From positions 1 to 64,000 of the forward strand of contig CAYYKD010000018.1 in NCBI GenBank assembly GCA_964471825.1: a DNA stretch of 64,000 bases, given 5' to 3'. Positions 26,182 through 35,916 of this stretch are shown piece by piece. Numbering within the stretch: the stretch's first letter is position 1; every line of letters begins with the position of its first letter. Below the pieces are notes generated by a model. It did no database searches. It had not been told where the DNA came from and was given only the letters and a program-made list of their open reading frames with translations. Made by a program: the position numbers and the translations under genes. Source of the stretch: CAYYKD01 sp964471825. GTDB lineage: Bacteria > Spirochaetota > GWE2-31-10 > CAYYKD01.

Positions 26182-28602
26182 ATGTCAGAATATCATTTTA
26201 CCGTAATCGAAAAAAAATGGCGAGAATACTGGGATAGGAACAACACATTTAAAGTTACTGAGGACAACAAGTATCCTGCTGATAAAAGACTTTATGTACT
26301 TGATATGTTTCCCTACCCATCAGGTTCCGGTTTGCATGTGGGACACCCTGAGGGATACACTGCTACCGATATGTATTGCAGATACAAAAAAATGAATGGT
26401 TATAATGTTCTCCATCCTATGGGATTTGATGCATTTGGTCTACCTGCAGAAAATTATGCTATTAAAACAGGGACACATCCTGCTAAAACTACCTATGAAA
26501 ACATTGACAACTTTAGAAATCAGATTAAAGCTCTTGGATTCTGTTACGATTGGGATAGAGAGATTGCGACCTGTGACTCTGATTACTACAAGTGGACACA
26601 ATGGATATTCCTCCAACTTTTTAAAAAAGGGCTTGCTTATGAATCAAATGTACCAATTAATTGGTGCCCAAGTTGTTTAACAGGGCTTGCTAATGAAGAG
26701 GTAAAAGATGGACTATGCGACAGGTGTGATAGTCAGATTGAACGAAAACAGTTAAGACAATGGGTGTTAAAAATTACAGCATATGCAGATAGACTACTTG
26801 AAGATCTTGAGGACCTAGACTGGAATGAATCAATAAAACTGATGCAGCGTAACTGGATAGGTAAAAGTGAGGGTGCTGAAGTCAATTTTAAAATTGATAA
26901 CTTTGATGAACTCCTGACTGTCTATACAACAAGACCTGATACACTTTTTGGCGTAACCTATATGGTTCTCTCCCCTGAACATCCGCTTGTTCAAAAGATA
27001 ACTACTCATGATAATTTAGACAGAGTAAATGAGTATATTAAATGTGCAGCAGGCAAGTCTGATCTTCAAAGAACTGAATTAAATAAAGATAAAACCGGCG
27101 TTTTTACTGGTGCATTTGCAATAAATCCGGTTAACAATAAAAAGATCCCTATCTGGATATCTGACTATGTACTTATAAGCTACGGAACAGGTGCTATTAT
27201 GGCAGTACCCGGACATGATACAAGGGATTTTGAGTTTGCAAAGAAGTTCGACCTGCCGATAGTCAGAGTAGTATCAACAGCAGGGGAAACTGATGAACTA
27301 AAAGAGGCTTTTACAGAAGAGGGTCTATCAGTTAATTCGGGAGATTTTTCAGGACAAAAGACTAACGACTTCAAGAAAAACATAACAAAATGGCTGGAAG
27401 AACAAAAACTTGGAAAAAAAGCAGTCAACTACAAGCTTAGAGACTGGGTTTTCTCAAGACAACGGTATTGGGGTGAACCAATCCCATTAATTCACTGTGA
27501 AAAATGTGGCATAGTTGCAGTGCCTGAAGATCAACTTCCTCTTACACTACCGGAAGTAACAAGCTACACGCCAACCGGAACAGAGGAGTCTCCTCTTGCA
27601 ACCATCGATAGCTGGGTAAACACAAGCTGTCCGGAGTGCGGAGGTAAGGCTAAGAGGGAAACAAATACTATGCCTCAATGGGCTGGAAGTTGTTGGTATT
27701 ACTTACGATTTATAGATCCAAAAAACGACAAGGCATTTGCAGCAGATGATAAAATAAAGTATTGGGGACCTGTGGACCTATACATCGGTGGTGCAGAACA
27801 TGCAGTTCTCCATCTTCTCTATTCAAGATTTTGGCATAAGGTTCTATATGATACAGGTGTAGTTGACTACAAGGAGCCGTTTACAGCCCTTAGAAATCAG
27901 GGGATGATCCTCGGTGAGAATGGTGAAAAAATGTCAAAGTCTCGGGGAAATGTAATTAACCCTGATGATGTTATTGCAGAACATGGTGCCGACACTCTAA
28001 GAATGTATGAAATGTTTATGGGACCGCTCTCTGTAGACAAGCCATGGAACACACAAAGTATATACGGAGTAAGAAGATTTATCGAAAAAGTCTTTAGGCT
28101 CTTTGAGAAGGAGATCAGGGATGATGCGATTATCCCTTCAGAGATTGATAGCCTTAGACATAAAACAATCAAAATTGTTTCAGAAAAGCTTAACAACCTT
28201 GAGTTTAACACAGCCATCAGTCAGATGATGATATTCGTAAACAGTATACAGAAACTAGACACTATTAATAAATCAATGTTGATTGATTTCATCAAAATTC
28301 TTCATCCCTTTGCACCGTTTGCAACTGAAGAGATGTGGGAAATGATCGGCGGCAAACCTAGTCTGCTGAATGAAAAATGGCCAACCTACGATCCGTCAAA
28401 GTGCGAGGATCAACAGGTTACTGTAGTATTTAATGTAAATGGTAAACTTAGAGCAAAAGTTGATGTTGATAAGGGCCTATCAGAGGAACAATTAAAGGAA
28501 CTTGCACTAAATAATGATAGGATTATTGAGTTTACTAAGGACAAGGAGATAGTTAAAACAATTATTGTTAAAGATAAACTGGTAAATATTGTTGTCAAAT
28601 AA
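26182..28602 (+). CDS. leuS: Leucine--tRNA ligase
   Basis: 806 residues, class I synthetase. HIGH-type motif in PYPSGSGLHVGHPEGYTATD, editing CP1 domain with TTRPDTLFGVTYMVLSPEH, zinc-binding-type cysteines (WCPSCLTGLANEEVKDGLCDRC; CPECGGKAKRE), and KMSKS motif in NGEKMSKSRGNVINPDD; anticodon and C-terminal domains follow. Monocistronic: own promoter upstream, and the convergent yqeK gene ends 20 bases downstream. Confidence 0.97.
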   Translation: MSEYHFTVIEKKWREYWDRNNTFKVTEDNKYPADKRLYVLDMFPYPSGSGLHVGHPEGYTATDMYCRYKKMNGYNVLHPMGFDAFGLPAENYAIKTGTHPAKTTYENIDNFRNQIKALGFCYDWDREIATCDSDYYKWTQWIFLQLFKKGLAYESNVPINWCPSCLTGLANEEVKDGLCDRCDSQIERKQLRQWVLKITAYADRLLEDLEDLDWNESIKLMQRNWIGKSEGAEVNFKIDNFDELLTVYTTRPDTLFGVTYMVLSPEHPLVQKITTHDNLDRVNEYIKCAAGKSDLQRTELNKDKTGVFTGAFAINPVNNKKIPIWISDYVLISYGTGAIMAVPGHDTRDFEFAKKFDLPIVRVVSTAGETDELKEAFTEEGLSVNSGDFSGQKTNDFKKNITKWLEEQKLGKKAVNYKLRDWVFSRQRYWGEPIPLIHCEKCGIVAVPEDQLPLTLPEVTSYTPTGTEESPLATIDSWVNTSCPECGGKAKRETNTMPQWAGSCWYYLRFIDPKNDKAFAADDKIKYWGPVDLYIGGAEHAVLHLLYSRFWHKVLYDTGVVDYKEPFTALRNQGMILGENGEKMSKSRGNVINPDDVIAEHGADTLRMYEMFMGPLSVDKPWNTQSIYGVRRFIEKVFRLFEKEIRDDAIIPSEIDSLRHKTIKIVSEKLNNLEFNTAISQMMIFVNSIQKLDTINKSMLIDFIKILHPFAPFATEEMWEMIGGKPSLLNEKWPTYDPSKCEDQQVTVVFNVNGKLRAKVDVDKGLSEEQLKELALNNDRIIEFTKDKEIVKTIIVKDKLVNIVVK

Positions 28603-28621
28603 CGACTTAAAAGATAGTTTA

Positions 28622-29218
28622 TTAAACTAACGATGTCCTGATTGTTTCATTATACCCTAGTATAGAATCAGGACATATTTCAGTACCCTTACTGAGCAGA
28701 TGATTGATTAGATAAAAACAACTCTCCTTGTATGCCTTGTTAAGTGATTTATTTTTTATCAAATATTTTCTTATTATCTTGCTCTCCTTATGTTTTCTTA
28801 AAGGCTCACAGTAATCAGCGGCAAACATCAATTTAGCCAGATTGCTTAGTCCCTCTCCGCCGGTTGTATGATTGACTACTGCATCCAATATATCTCTATC
28901 TTTTATTGATAATTCGGTGATTATTAATTCCGCCGCCGCAGGACCATGCAGAAGCCCCGGAAAACGCAATTTAAAATCAAGGTTTGATATAGGCACTATA
29001 TTTCTCTTATTATATGCTAGTGCAAGTTGAATAATCTTATTCTCAAGCATCGATTTTGCTATGTCATGTAGCATCCCTGCATGAAATGCCTTATCACTAT
29101 CTATCGAAAATTCTCCGGAGACTTTAGCCATAAAATTGGCAGTAGAGATTGTATGTTCGTATCTTCCACCTGTCAAATATTTCTGTACAAAAAATTCTAA
29201 TTGATTTTTACTTATCAC
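28622..29218 (-). CDS. yqeK: HD-domain hydrolase, YqeK family (diadenosine tetraphosphate hydrolase)
   Basis: 198 residues with YqeK motifs: HTISTANFMAKVSG, AFHAGMLHDIAKSM with the metal-binding HD pair, LHGPAAAELI, and AVVNHTTGG followed by LAKLMFAADYCEPLRK. YqeK-type enzymes split Ap4A symmetrically to ADP in Gram-positive bacteria. It is the last gene of a minus-strand run that begins near 36540; 57 bases separate it from aroKC. No rsfS or nadD partner is adjacent. Confidence 0.88.
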   Translation of the reverse strand: MISKNQLEFFVQKYLTGGRYEHTISTANFMAKVSGEFSIDSDKAFHAGMLHDIAKSMLENKIIQLALAYNKRNIVPISNLDFKLRFPGLLHGPAAAELIITELSIKDRDILDAVVNHTTGGEGLSNLAKLMFAADYCEPLRKHKESKIIRKYLIKNKSLNKAYKESCFYLINHLLSKGTEICPDSILGYNETIRTSLV

Positions 29219-29275
29219 CTAAATCTCCAATTACCTTCTATGGCAAGAATTTAAAAAAAAGTTAATATTTTACCA

Positions 29276-30877
29276 CTACGATGATATTAATCTCTCTTGC
29301 ACATAGATGGCATCTAATAAAACAAGAGCAACCATCGACTCAATCACCGGGATCACTCTTGGTACTATACATGGATCATGTCTCCCGGATATTTGAATAT
29401 CTACCGGATTATTGTTGAGATCAACAGTCTTTTGATTGATATATATCGAAGGGGTAGGTCTAATAGCAATTCTCATCTTTATATCATTGCCATTAGTAAT
29501 CCCCCCAAGCATTCCACCTGAATTATTAGTCGTAAAACCATCCTCTGTTATCATATCATTAAACTCTGAACCATACATCGCTGCTGACTCAAATCCCAGA
29601 CCAAACTCGACCCCCTTAACACTACCTATTGAAAATATAGCTGATGCCAATCGAGAGCTTATCTTTCCAAATACAGGATCACCAATTCCCGCTTTTATTC
29701 CTGTAACCACAACCTCAACAACCCCGCCAACCGAATCTCCCCGAACCTTTGCGTCAATTATGGCCTGTTCCATTTCCTTACATTTTTCAGGATCTGCAGA
29801 ACGAACCGGATTTTGTTCAATAAATGAGACATCAACAGTCTGTCCCTTTATTTCTGCAATCTGAATTGTATATGCTGTAATATCAACACCCATACCACCA
29901 AGAATTTGTTTTGCTATCGCACCGGATGCTACCCGTGAGACAGTTTCCCTTCCTGATGAGCGACCGCCCCCTCTATGATCTCTGATCCCGAATTTTTTAT
30001 AGAATGTAAAATCTGCATGCCCCGGCCTAAATAGATTTTTAAGATCATCATATTTAGAGGAATCCATATCTGAATTTCTTATTATTATCCCAATGGGTGC
30101 ACCTGTTGTTACTCCATCAATAAATCCGGATAGAATCTCAACTCTATCCCCCTCGGCTCTTGAAGTTGTAAGATGACTTTGTCCGGGCCTTCTTCTATCA
30201 AGCTCCCTCTGTATATAATTTTGATCAATCGAGATGCCAGGCTTAATTCCATCCAGGATAACCCCGAGAGCTTTACCATGACTTTCACCAAAAGTTGTAA
30301 TCCTTATTATCTCTCCAAATGTATTTGGTCTATTACATCTGATATTAAATTCAACCGATAGCTCATCTTTTATATCACCGACAATCTCTTCAGGTGATTT
30401 ATAACTTGTATTGTATATAATGTCAGAGTAGACCGAACAAACTTCATAGTTAGTTATAATCCGATTGGAGAATGTTAATTTGGGGTCATCAACGCCTTCA
30501 AGATAGGCGGGTATTCCATTCTTAATTATTCTTTCCCATAGTATATCAAGTTCAGCATGAATGTAGATTATTATCGAACCACGAGCTCTTAAAATCCTTC
30601 TGATATCCGAGTTTAAAAATGCACTCCCGCCGGTGCTTATTACACAGTAGTCTTGTTCTTCAAGCGTTTTAATTGCTTCATACTCAATAGAACCAAACTC
30701 CTCCCTTCCAACCTCTCTATAAATCTCTCTAAATGACAACCGATTATTCGTTAACTTATAATAGTATTCTTCAAGAACTTCATCTGTATCATAAAACTTC
30801 AGACCTATCTCATGAGAGAGCATCTTTCCGATCAAACTCTTCCCGGATCCTTTTGGTCCTATTATAACTATCCTCAT
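29276..30877 (-). CDS. aroKC: Shikimate kinase-chorismate synthase fusion
   Basis: One 533-residue chain with two consecutive steps' worth of shikimate-pathway domains. Residues 1-165: shikimate kinase, Walker A GPKGSGKS, FYDTDEV, GREEFGSIEYEAI, STGGSAFLN. Residues about 175-533: chorismate synthase, NTFGEIIRITTFGESHG, RRRPGQS, FRPGHADFTFYKKFGIRD, RGGGRSSGRETVSRVA, TNNSGGMLGGITNG. The reactions are not consecutive: EPSP synthase acts between them and is not in the window. No stop or gap lies between the domains. SD GAGG fits ATG 30877 (or 30880) better than an earlier TTG. It supplies chorismate for TrpE. Confidence 0.92.
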   Translation of the reverse strand: MRIVIIGPKGSGKSLIGKMLSHEIGLKFYDTDEVLEEYYYKLTNNRLSFREIYREVGREEFGSIEYEAIKTLEEQDYCVISTGGSAFLNSDIRRILRARGSIIIYIHAELDILWERIIKNGIPAYLEGVDDPKLTFSNRIITNYEVCSVYSDIIYNTSYKSPEEIVGDIKDELSVEFNIRCNRPNTFGEIIRITTFGESHGKALGVILDGIKPGISIDQNYIQRELDRRRPGQSHLTTSRAEGDRVEILSGFIDGVTTGAPIGIIIRNSDMDSSKYDDLKNLFRPGHADFTFYKKFGIRDHRGGGRSSGRETVSRVASGAIAKQILGGMGVDITAYTIQIAEIKGQTVDVSFIEQNPVRSADPEKCKEMEQAIIDAKVRGDSVGGVVEVVVTGIKAGIGDPVFGKISSRLASAIFSIGSVKGVEFGLGFESAAMYGSEFNDMITEDGFTTNNSGGMLGGITNGNDIKMRIAIRPTPSIYINQKTVDLNNNPVDIQISGRHDPCIVPRVIPVIESMVALVLLDAIYVQERLISS

Positions 30878-30899
30878 CATCCACCTCAAATTTTTAAAT

Positions 30900-31487
30900 C
30901 TATTCTATTTCACATACACAGTTAAAACGCTCTCTTAACATATCAATAACACTGATCTGTTTTTTATTAAATGAAGCTCTAACCACTACCTCATCATGGA
31001 ATTCCTTTGATAAAATCCTAATATTCTCTCTATTTAAAATCCTAATCAGATCATCAGACTTGTTAATTGATAATTTGATAGAATAAACAGGTATTACCTC
31101 AAATTGAATCTTACCTGATAACTTTAATACCTCACTGGTTGATTTCTTGTAAGCAGAAACCAGTCCGCCCGTACCAAGTTTTACACCTCCGAAATACCTG
31201 GTAACAACAACAAGTGTATTTACAAATGCCTCACCTGACAATACTGCAAGAATAGGTCCACCGGCAGTCCCACCCGGCTCACCATCATCACATCGCCTCT
31301 CATTCACTGAATTTTCTGTTTTAATACGATATGCATAGCAATTATGAGTAGCCCCTCGATGTGATTCGGCTATTATGTTTAATCTCTCTTTAACGGCATT
31401 TTCAGAATCAACAATAAAACTTTGTGCAATGAATTTTGATTTTTTTACACCTAACTCAAAGACACACTCTCGATCAATAATATACAT
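30900..31487 (-). CDS. yigZ: YigZ/IMPACT family protein
   Basis: 195 residues. Family motifs: KKSKFIAQSF, ATHNCYAYRI, RCDDGEPGGTAGGPILAVL and VTRYFGGVKLGTGGLVSAY, then a C-terminal ferredoxin-like domain. The biochemical role of the bacterial family is not settled. The gene starts one base after proA ends, so they are co-translated. Confidence 0.92.
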   Translation of the reverse strand: MYIIDRECVFELGVKKSKFIAQSFIVDSENAVKERLNIIAESHRGATHNCYAYRIKTENSVNERRCDDGEPGGTAGGPILAVLSGEAFVNTLVVVTRYFGGVKLGTGGLVSAYKKSTSEVLKLSGKIQFEVIPVYSIKLSINKSDDLIRILNRENIRILSKEFHDEVVVRASFNKKQISVIDMLRERFNCVCEIE

Positions 31488-31488
31488 A

Positions 31489-32772
31489 CTATGTTAGCTT
31501 TCTATGAATATATCCCTTTGCATTCTCACCCGAATAGTCAGAAACTATATGCCCCTGCCCTTCTAATTCATACTTATAGATAATAAGTCCGTCAAGTCCT
31601 ACCGGCCCCCTGGCGTGAATTTTTGAAGTACTTATTCCAACCTCTGCACCAAACCCATACCTGTAACCATCAGCAAAACGGGTAGAACAATTAATTACCA
31701 CTGATGAAGTATCAACGAGCTTCTTAAACATTGTTTTATTATTGATATCTTCAGTAATAATACCATCAGTATGTTTTGATCCATATTTATTAATATGTTC
31801 TATGGCTTCTTCGATCCCATCTACAATTTTAATTGATAAAATATAGTCCAAATACTCCGTTGACCAATCAGACTCATCTGCAGACTCAATCCCCTGTAAT
31901 ATTTGACATGTTTTTTTATCACCCTTAAGCCTTACACCACTTTTATCAAAGATCAATTTCATTGCAGGCAGGAACTTTTCAGCGACAGAACTATCTACAA
32001 GAAGGGTTTCCATAGCATTACAGACTGCAACATACTGGGTTTTAGCGTCATTACACACCCTTAATGCCTTCTCAATATCAGCAAATCTATCTACGAATAT
32101 ATGGCATATACCATCTGCATGCCCCATAACAGGTATATTTGTATTATTTTTAATGTATCCAACAAACTCATTTGAACCACGAGGTATTATTAGATCAACG
32201 AATCTATCATAACTTAACAGCTCTTTAACCGCATCTCTCGAATCTATTAAATATATAATATCGATTAGTTCTGGAGATACCCGTTCAATTGAGTTTCTAA
32301 TTAAATTATAGAGATATTTATTTGTAAATTTAGCTTCGCTGCCACCTTTTAGTATAGCTGCATTTCCAGACTTTATACATAATGCACCAATCTGTATCAA
32401 TGCATCCGGTCTAGCTTCAAATACAACACCGATAACACCTATAGGGACAGTTACTTTTGATAACACAAGACCTTCATCCAATAGAGTCTTTGAAATCACT
32501 CTATTTATCGGATCATCAAGCTCTATTAATCCCTTTAAACCATTTATTATATCTTTTAATTTTGACTCTGATAACTCCAATCTTTTTAGAATTGGTTTTT
32601 CTATATCATTTTTTTCAGCCTCTTTTATATCTCGAGAGTTTTCATTTAAAATATCATCTTTGTACTTTTCAATATTTAATATTATATCATCAAGTATCCT
32701 ATTTCTAACAGATATATCTGTCGCTGACAACCTAATATAACCACTTCTAATTTTACTTAATACTTCAATCAA
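31489..32772 (-). CDS. proA: Gamma-glutamyl phosphate reductase
   Basis: 427 residues. Reduces gamma-glutamyl phosphate to glutamate semialdehyde with NADPH in proline synthesis. Motifs: PIGVIGVVFEARPDALIQI, KSGNAAILKGGSEA, catalytic Cys in TQYVAVCNAMETLLVD, and CSTRFADGYRYGFGAEVGIST near the C-terminus. It starts at TTG 32772, with GAAGGAG inside the end of the upstream gene. proB is not in the window, so the glutamate kinase step must be elsewhere. Confidence 0.96.
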   Translation of the reverse strand: MIEVLSKIRSGYIRLSATDISVRNRILDDIILNIEKYKDDILNENSRDIKEAEKNDIEKPILKRLELSESKLKDIINGLKGLIELDDPINRVISKTLLDEGLVLSKVTVPIGVIGVVFEARPDALIQIGALCIKSGNAAILKGGSEAKFTNKYLYNLIRNSIERVSPELIDIIYLIDSRDAVKELLSYDRFVDLIIPRGSNEFVGYIKNNTNIPVMGHADGICHIFVDRFADIEKALRVCNDAKTQYVAVCNAMETLLVDSSVAEKFLPAMKLIFDKSGVRLKGDKKTCQILQGIESADESDWSTEYLDYILSIKIVDGIEEAIEHINKYGSKHTDGIITEDINNKTMFKKLVDTSSVVINCSTRFADGYRYGFGAEVGISTSKIHARGPVGLDGLIIYKYELEGQGHIVSDYSGENAKGYIHRKLT

Positions 32773-32777
32773 AATAG

Positions 32778-34898
32778 CTACTCCTTCTCAACCCCTGTCC
32801 CGGAAACTACAATTATTGAGACAACCATAATAATAATATTTACTACAATACACAGTATCAACAATACACCAAACGGGGAAACTGATGCAAGTATTGAATA
32901 AAATACTGTAATAAATTTTACAACTAAATTTAAAACAACCAAATAGGCTACAGGTATAGCAGGTATAAACAAAAAATATCTTACAGGTAACTGCATTCCT
33001 GATTTTGATCTAAAATTCCACCCCAAGACAATGCTTAAAAGTGAAATAGAAAAGAACAAAAAATACCGTGATATCTTATCAGTAATTGCGGTTTTAATAA
33101 AATTTGCATTAAACCCCATAGAAAAATTCTTATCAGTATTTTTATGAATACGATTATCTGATTTAATTACACTACTATCCTCAACATTATCAGGTGCGAA
33201 TGTCTTAAGTTCATAGAGTTTAAATAGTGAAAAATCCATAGCTCTCTCATAGTCATATGAGAAGTTATAGAGGGTAGAGATATCTGCATCAATATTATAG
33301 AAAACATTTTTCCTCTCTAACTCTCTTTTTTTACTATTAGTTGTAACAACCGGAAAATACTCTTTTTCCCTATCAGCTAGCGAATATGAATACAATGTAA
33401 ATCTTTTGTTAGTTTTAAATTGTCCATACGGTGCGAAGACCGACTTTTCTACACCGAATTTCTCATCCAGCTTATAAATCATAATATCAAATAAATAATA
33501 CGAATTGTTATAGGGTATAATCTTTTTATAAACAACTAACGAATGTGGGTCAGCCATAAAACAGAAATCATTTTTTCCGGGAACAAAAGAGGCGTTACTT
33601 ATCTCAGTTATCTCGACCGCCCTCTGAGACAGATCTCTAAGAACCTTGTCGCGGTCATCTCTTATCTCTCTTAATCTAGGATTAATATCAAGAATATCAT
33701 TATATATAAAAAATGCCTCTTTTAATAATTCTTTTTCATAGAGATGAGAAGCCTTTCTTTTTAACTCATATGAATGAACCATGAGTTTTTCTTGTGATAT
33801 GAGTTTCTTTCTATACGAATCAGCAGTAACAGAATTATCAGTTGCCAATGATCCCATCGATAGAATATTCTTAATCTCATTGATTTTTCCTGCAGCCTCG
33901 TCCCGTCTTATCGGATCAGTTTCCAAAACAAACTTATAGTAATACCAAGCTGTAGTAAAGTCATTTTTTTTCATATATATATCTGCAAGCTGATAATAAT
34001 CGGTAATAATACCTGAAATACTAAGATCACCAAAGTCTGTTACCTGAATTCTCTCTCTTGTATAACCTGCGTTATACAAAACCTGCCATAGTCTGACCCT
34101 TTCATTCTTATCAGGGTTCTCCTTAAGCAAATAATTTCTACCGTAGTTATCCAATTTATAGATAGAATATAGAAATTCATGCTCTCTTTTATCCTCTAGT
34201 TTATCAAGTAAACCTTTCTTAAAATGCTCAATACCGATTATTCTTGGCAGATCGCCAACTCTTGTTTTTTCGAAGGACTCAATATTAATTTCAGACAACA
34301 ATATATTAACCCGCTCTGTAACTGTCGGATCACTATCAATTAGCTCTAAATACTCTTTATAATAAACTAAAGCTTCCTCGTACTTTTTATCCTTATGCTT
34401 AGTTGATGCCTGCTGAAATACTCCATAGGCTTGTGATGACCTATTAACCATATCATCCAGCTTTAACCTATGAACAGGGACAATAAACTCTCTCCCTGTA
34501 AAATATAACACAGTGAGAACTATCACAACAATAAGTGCAGGAATAACAATTTCTGAAAAAAGCACTTTCTGCTTAGCAATAATCAGATGTTCATTTTTAT
34601 TTAAAAATACTGAGAATAGAATAAGAAAAAAAAGTGTATATGCTGCAAAGAAGTTCTTAAAATAATCTATTACCATCTTAGACAATACAATTTTCTGTCC
34701 AAAATACTCATGATAGATTCCGGAGTGCGGTTTAAATTCACTACCATAACTTTCAATGTCATAATTCAGAATAAGTCTATCGTCAAGATAGCCGCTGACA
34801 GATGCGTAAAGATTAATTCCAATATAAAAAATACTATATAGAAATAAAAACAGTAAAGTTTTATTCCTTATCATCCTAAGTAATTCTTTTTTCCCCAT
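32778..34898 (-). CDS. Multi-pass membrane protein with TPR-like soluble region, unknown
   Basis: Not recognised. 706 residues: three transmembrane segments within the first 140 residues (LLFLFLYSIFYIGINLY; YTLFFLILFSVFLN; IVIPALIVVIVLTVLYF), a soluble block of about 430 residues with TPR-like units (KYEEALVYYKEYLELIDSDP, DFTTAWYYYKFVLETDP, LLKEAFFIYNDILDINP) plus an unassigned beta-rich part, then three C-terminal transmembrane segments. SD AGAGGAT fits the ATG. It follows another membrane gene by 28 bases and ends five bases before proA, so it is in the same operon. Confidence 0.8.
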   Translation of the reverse strand: MGKKELLRMIRNKTLLFLFLYSIFYIGINLYASVSGYLDDRLILNYDIESYGSEFKPHSGIYHEYFGQKIVLSKMVIDYFKNFFAAYTLFFLILFSVFLNKNEHLIIAKQKVLFSEIVIPALIVVIVLTVLYFTGREFIVPVHRLKLDDMVNRSSQAYGVFQQASTKHKDKKYEEALVYYKEYLELIDSDPTVTERVNILLSEINIESFEKTRVGDLPRIIGIEHFKKGLLDKLEDKREHEFLYSIYKLDNYGRNYLLKENPDKNERVRLWQVLYNAGYTRERIQVTDFGDLSISGIITDYYQLADIYMKKNDFTTAWYYYKFVLETDPIRRDEAAGKINEIKNILSMGSLATDNSVTADSYRKKLISQEKLMVHSYELKRKASHLYEKELLKEAFFIYNDILDINPRLREIRDDRDKVLRDLSQRAVEITEISNASFVPGKNDFCFMADPHSLVVYKKIIPYNNSYYLFDIMIYKLDEKFGVEKSVFAPYGQFKTNKRFTLYSYSLADREKEYFPVVTTNSKKRELERKNVFYNIDADISTLYNFSYDYERAMDFSLFKLYELKTFAPDNVEDSSVIKSDNRIHKNTDKNFSMGFNANFIKTAITDKISRYFLFFSISLLSIVLGWNFRSKSGMQLPVRYFLFIPAIPVAYLVVLNLVVKFITVFYSILASVSPFGVLLILCIVVNIIIMVVSIIVVSGTGVEKE

Positions 34899-34926
34899 AT
34901 TATCCTCTTATGTATGTTCGAGGTTC

Positions 34927-35886
34927 CTAGCTTTTATCTATTTCTTTATTATATAGTAAAAAACGCAATGATTCTAAGACTGCCGACATTATAATTAGAA
35001 TAAAACTTATAAGATAATTCTTTAAGAATACAACTTTTATAACTGACTTATTAATAAAACCACTGATATCCACCCACTTAGATAGACCCATAACGAGAAC
35101 AAAAAATAAAACACCTGAAACAGTCAATCTTAATAAAGGATATTTATCAAATTTTAGTATACTTAGAAATGACATTACAAATATAATTATAGCAATAAAA
35201 TACACCAAACGAGAAAGTGAATGATCGGTCAAATAAAATGACGCTATAAAGCCTGAAAAATACTTTAGAAGATCCATATCACTATTAAACCCGCCAACAC
35301 CATTCAAACCTACACCCGTTGAGTAAAAAATCAGATCATTTTTCTCCCCATCTATAATCGGACTAATAATTATCCGATCTTCAAGGACAGTGAAACTAAG
35401 CCGTTCAAATATGTATGCTTGCCCATTCTTTATGACTACAGTACCAATAGCAGCGTTTTTATCAATTGAGCTGATATATATCTTATAGTCATCACCGTAA
35501 TTAAAAAAACTTTGCTTTGGAAAATAATAAGAAAGATCATCCGGCTTTTGTAATTGAATACTTTTTACCGAAGGGTTCAACAAAAAAAAATAGGGTACCA
35601 TAATAAATATTGATACAATCGTTGGAATAAAAAAAACAGTATAACGGCTTCCAGGTTTTTTACTTACATCTACTACTGCAAAAATTACTGTTGATAAAAC
35701 AATGGACATAATAAGACTAATATTAAATGATGGACCTAATGCATACTTAATCCCATCAATCCAACTATCCCTTCCTGCTATTAAGAAAGGGTACAATCCA
35801 TTAAAAATAAACAGAAGAAATATCACAAAAAAAACGGAAGCAAAATAAAGAAAAAAACGCAAAAGTGAACTAACAAATATTTTCAT
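34927..35886 (-). CDS. Multi-pass membrane protein, unknown
   Basis: Not recognised. 319 residues: three hydrophobic helices in the first 115 (FFLYFASVFFVIFLLFIF; ISLIMSIVLSTVIFAVV; FFIPTIVSIFIMVPYFFLL), an extracytoplasmic-looking domain of about 110 residues, then three more helices (VYFIAIIIFVMSFLSIL; LTVSGVLFFVLVMGLS; YLISFILIIMSAVLESL). The overall plan (3 TM, soluble domain, 3 TM) matches its downstream neighbour on a smaller scale and recalls LptF/LptG-type permeases, but I see no sequence motif to support that. Confidence 0.75.
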   Translation of the reverse strand: MKIFVSSLLRFFLYFASVFFVIFLLFIFNGLYPFLIAGRDSWIDGIKYALGPSFNISLIMSIVLSTVIFAVVDVSKKPGSRYTVFFIPTIVSIFIMVPYFFLLNPSVKSIQLQKPDDLSYYFPKQSFFNYGDDYKIYISSIDKNAAIGTVVIKNGQAYIFERLSFTVLEDRIIISPIIDGEKNDLIFYSTGVGLNGVGGFNSDMDLLKYFSGFIASFYLTDHSLSRLVYFIAIIIFVMSFLSILKFDKYPLLRLTVSGVLFFVLVMGLSKWVDISGFINKSVIKVVFLKNYLISFILIIMSAVLESLRFLLYNKEIDKS

Positions 35887-35916
35887 TTACTAACACTTAT
35901 CATCAAAATTAACCCA

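Noticed and set aside
29436..29864. 142-codon plus-strand ORF inside the chorismate synthase region
   Set aside because: Opposite strand of a strongly conserved domain; composition is that of an antisense shadow.
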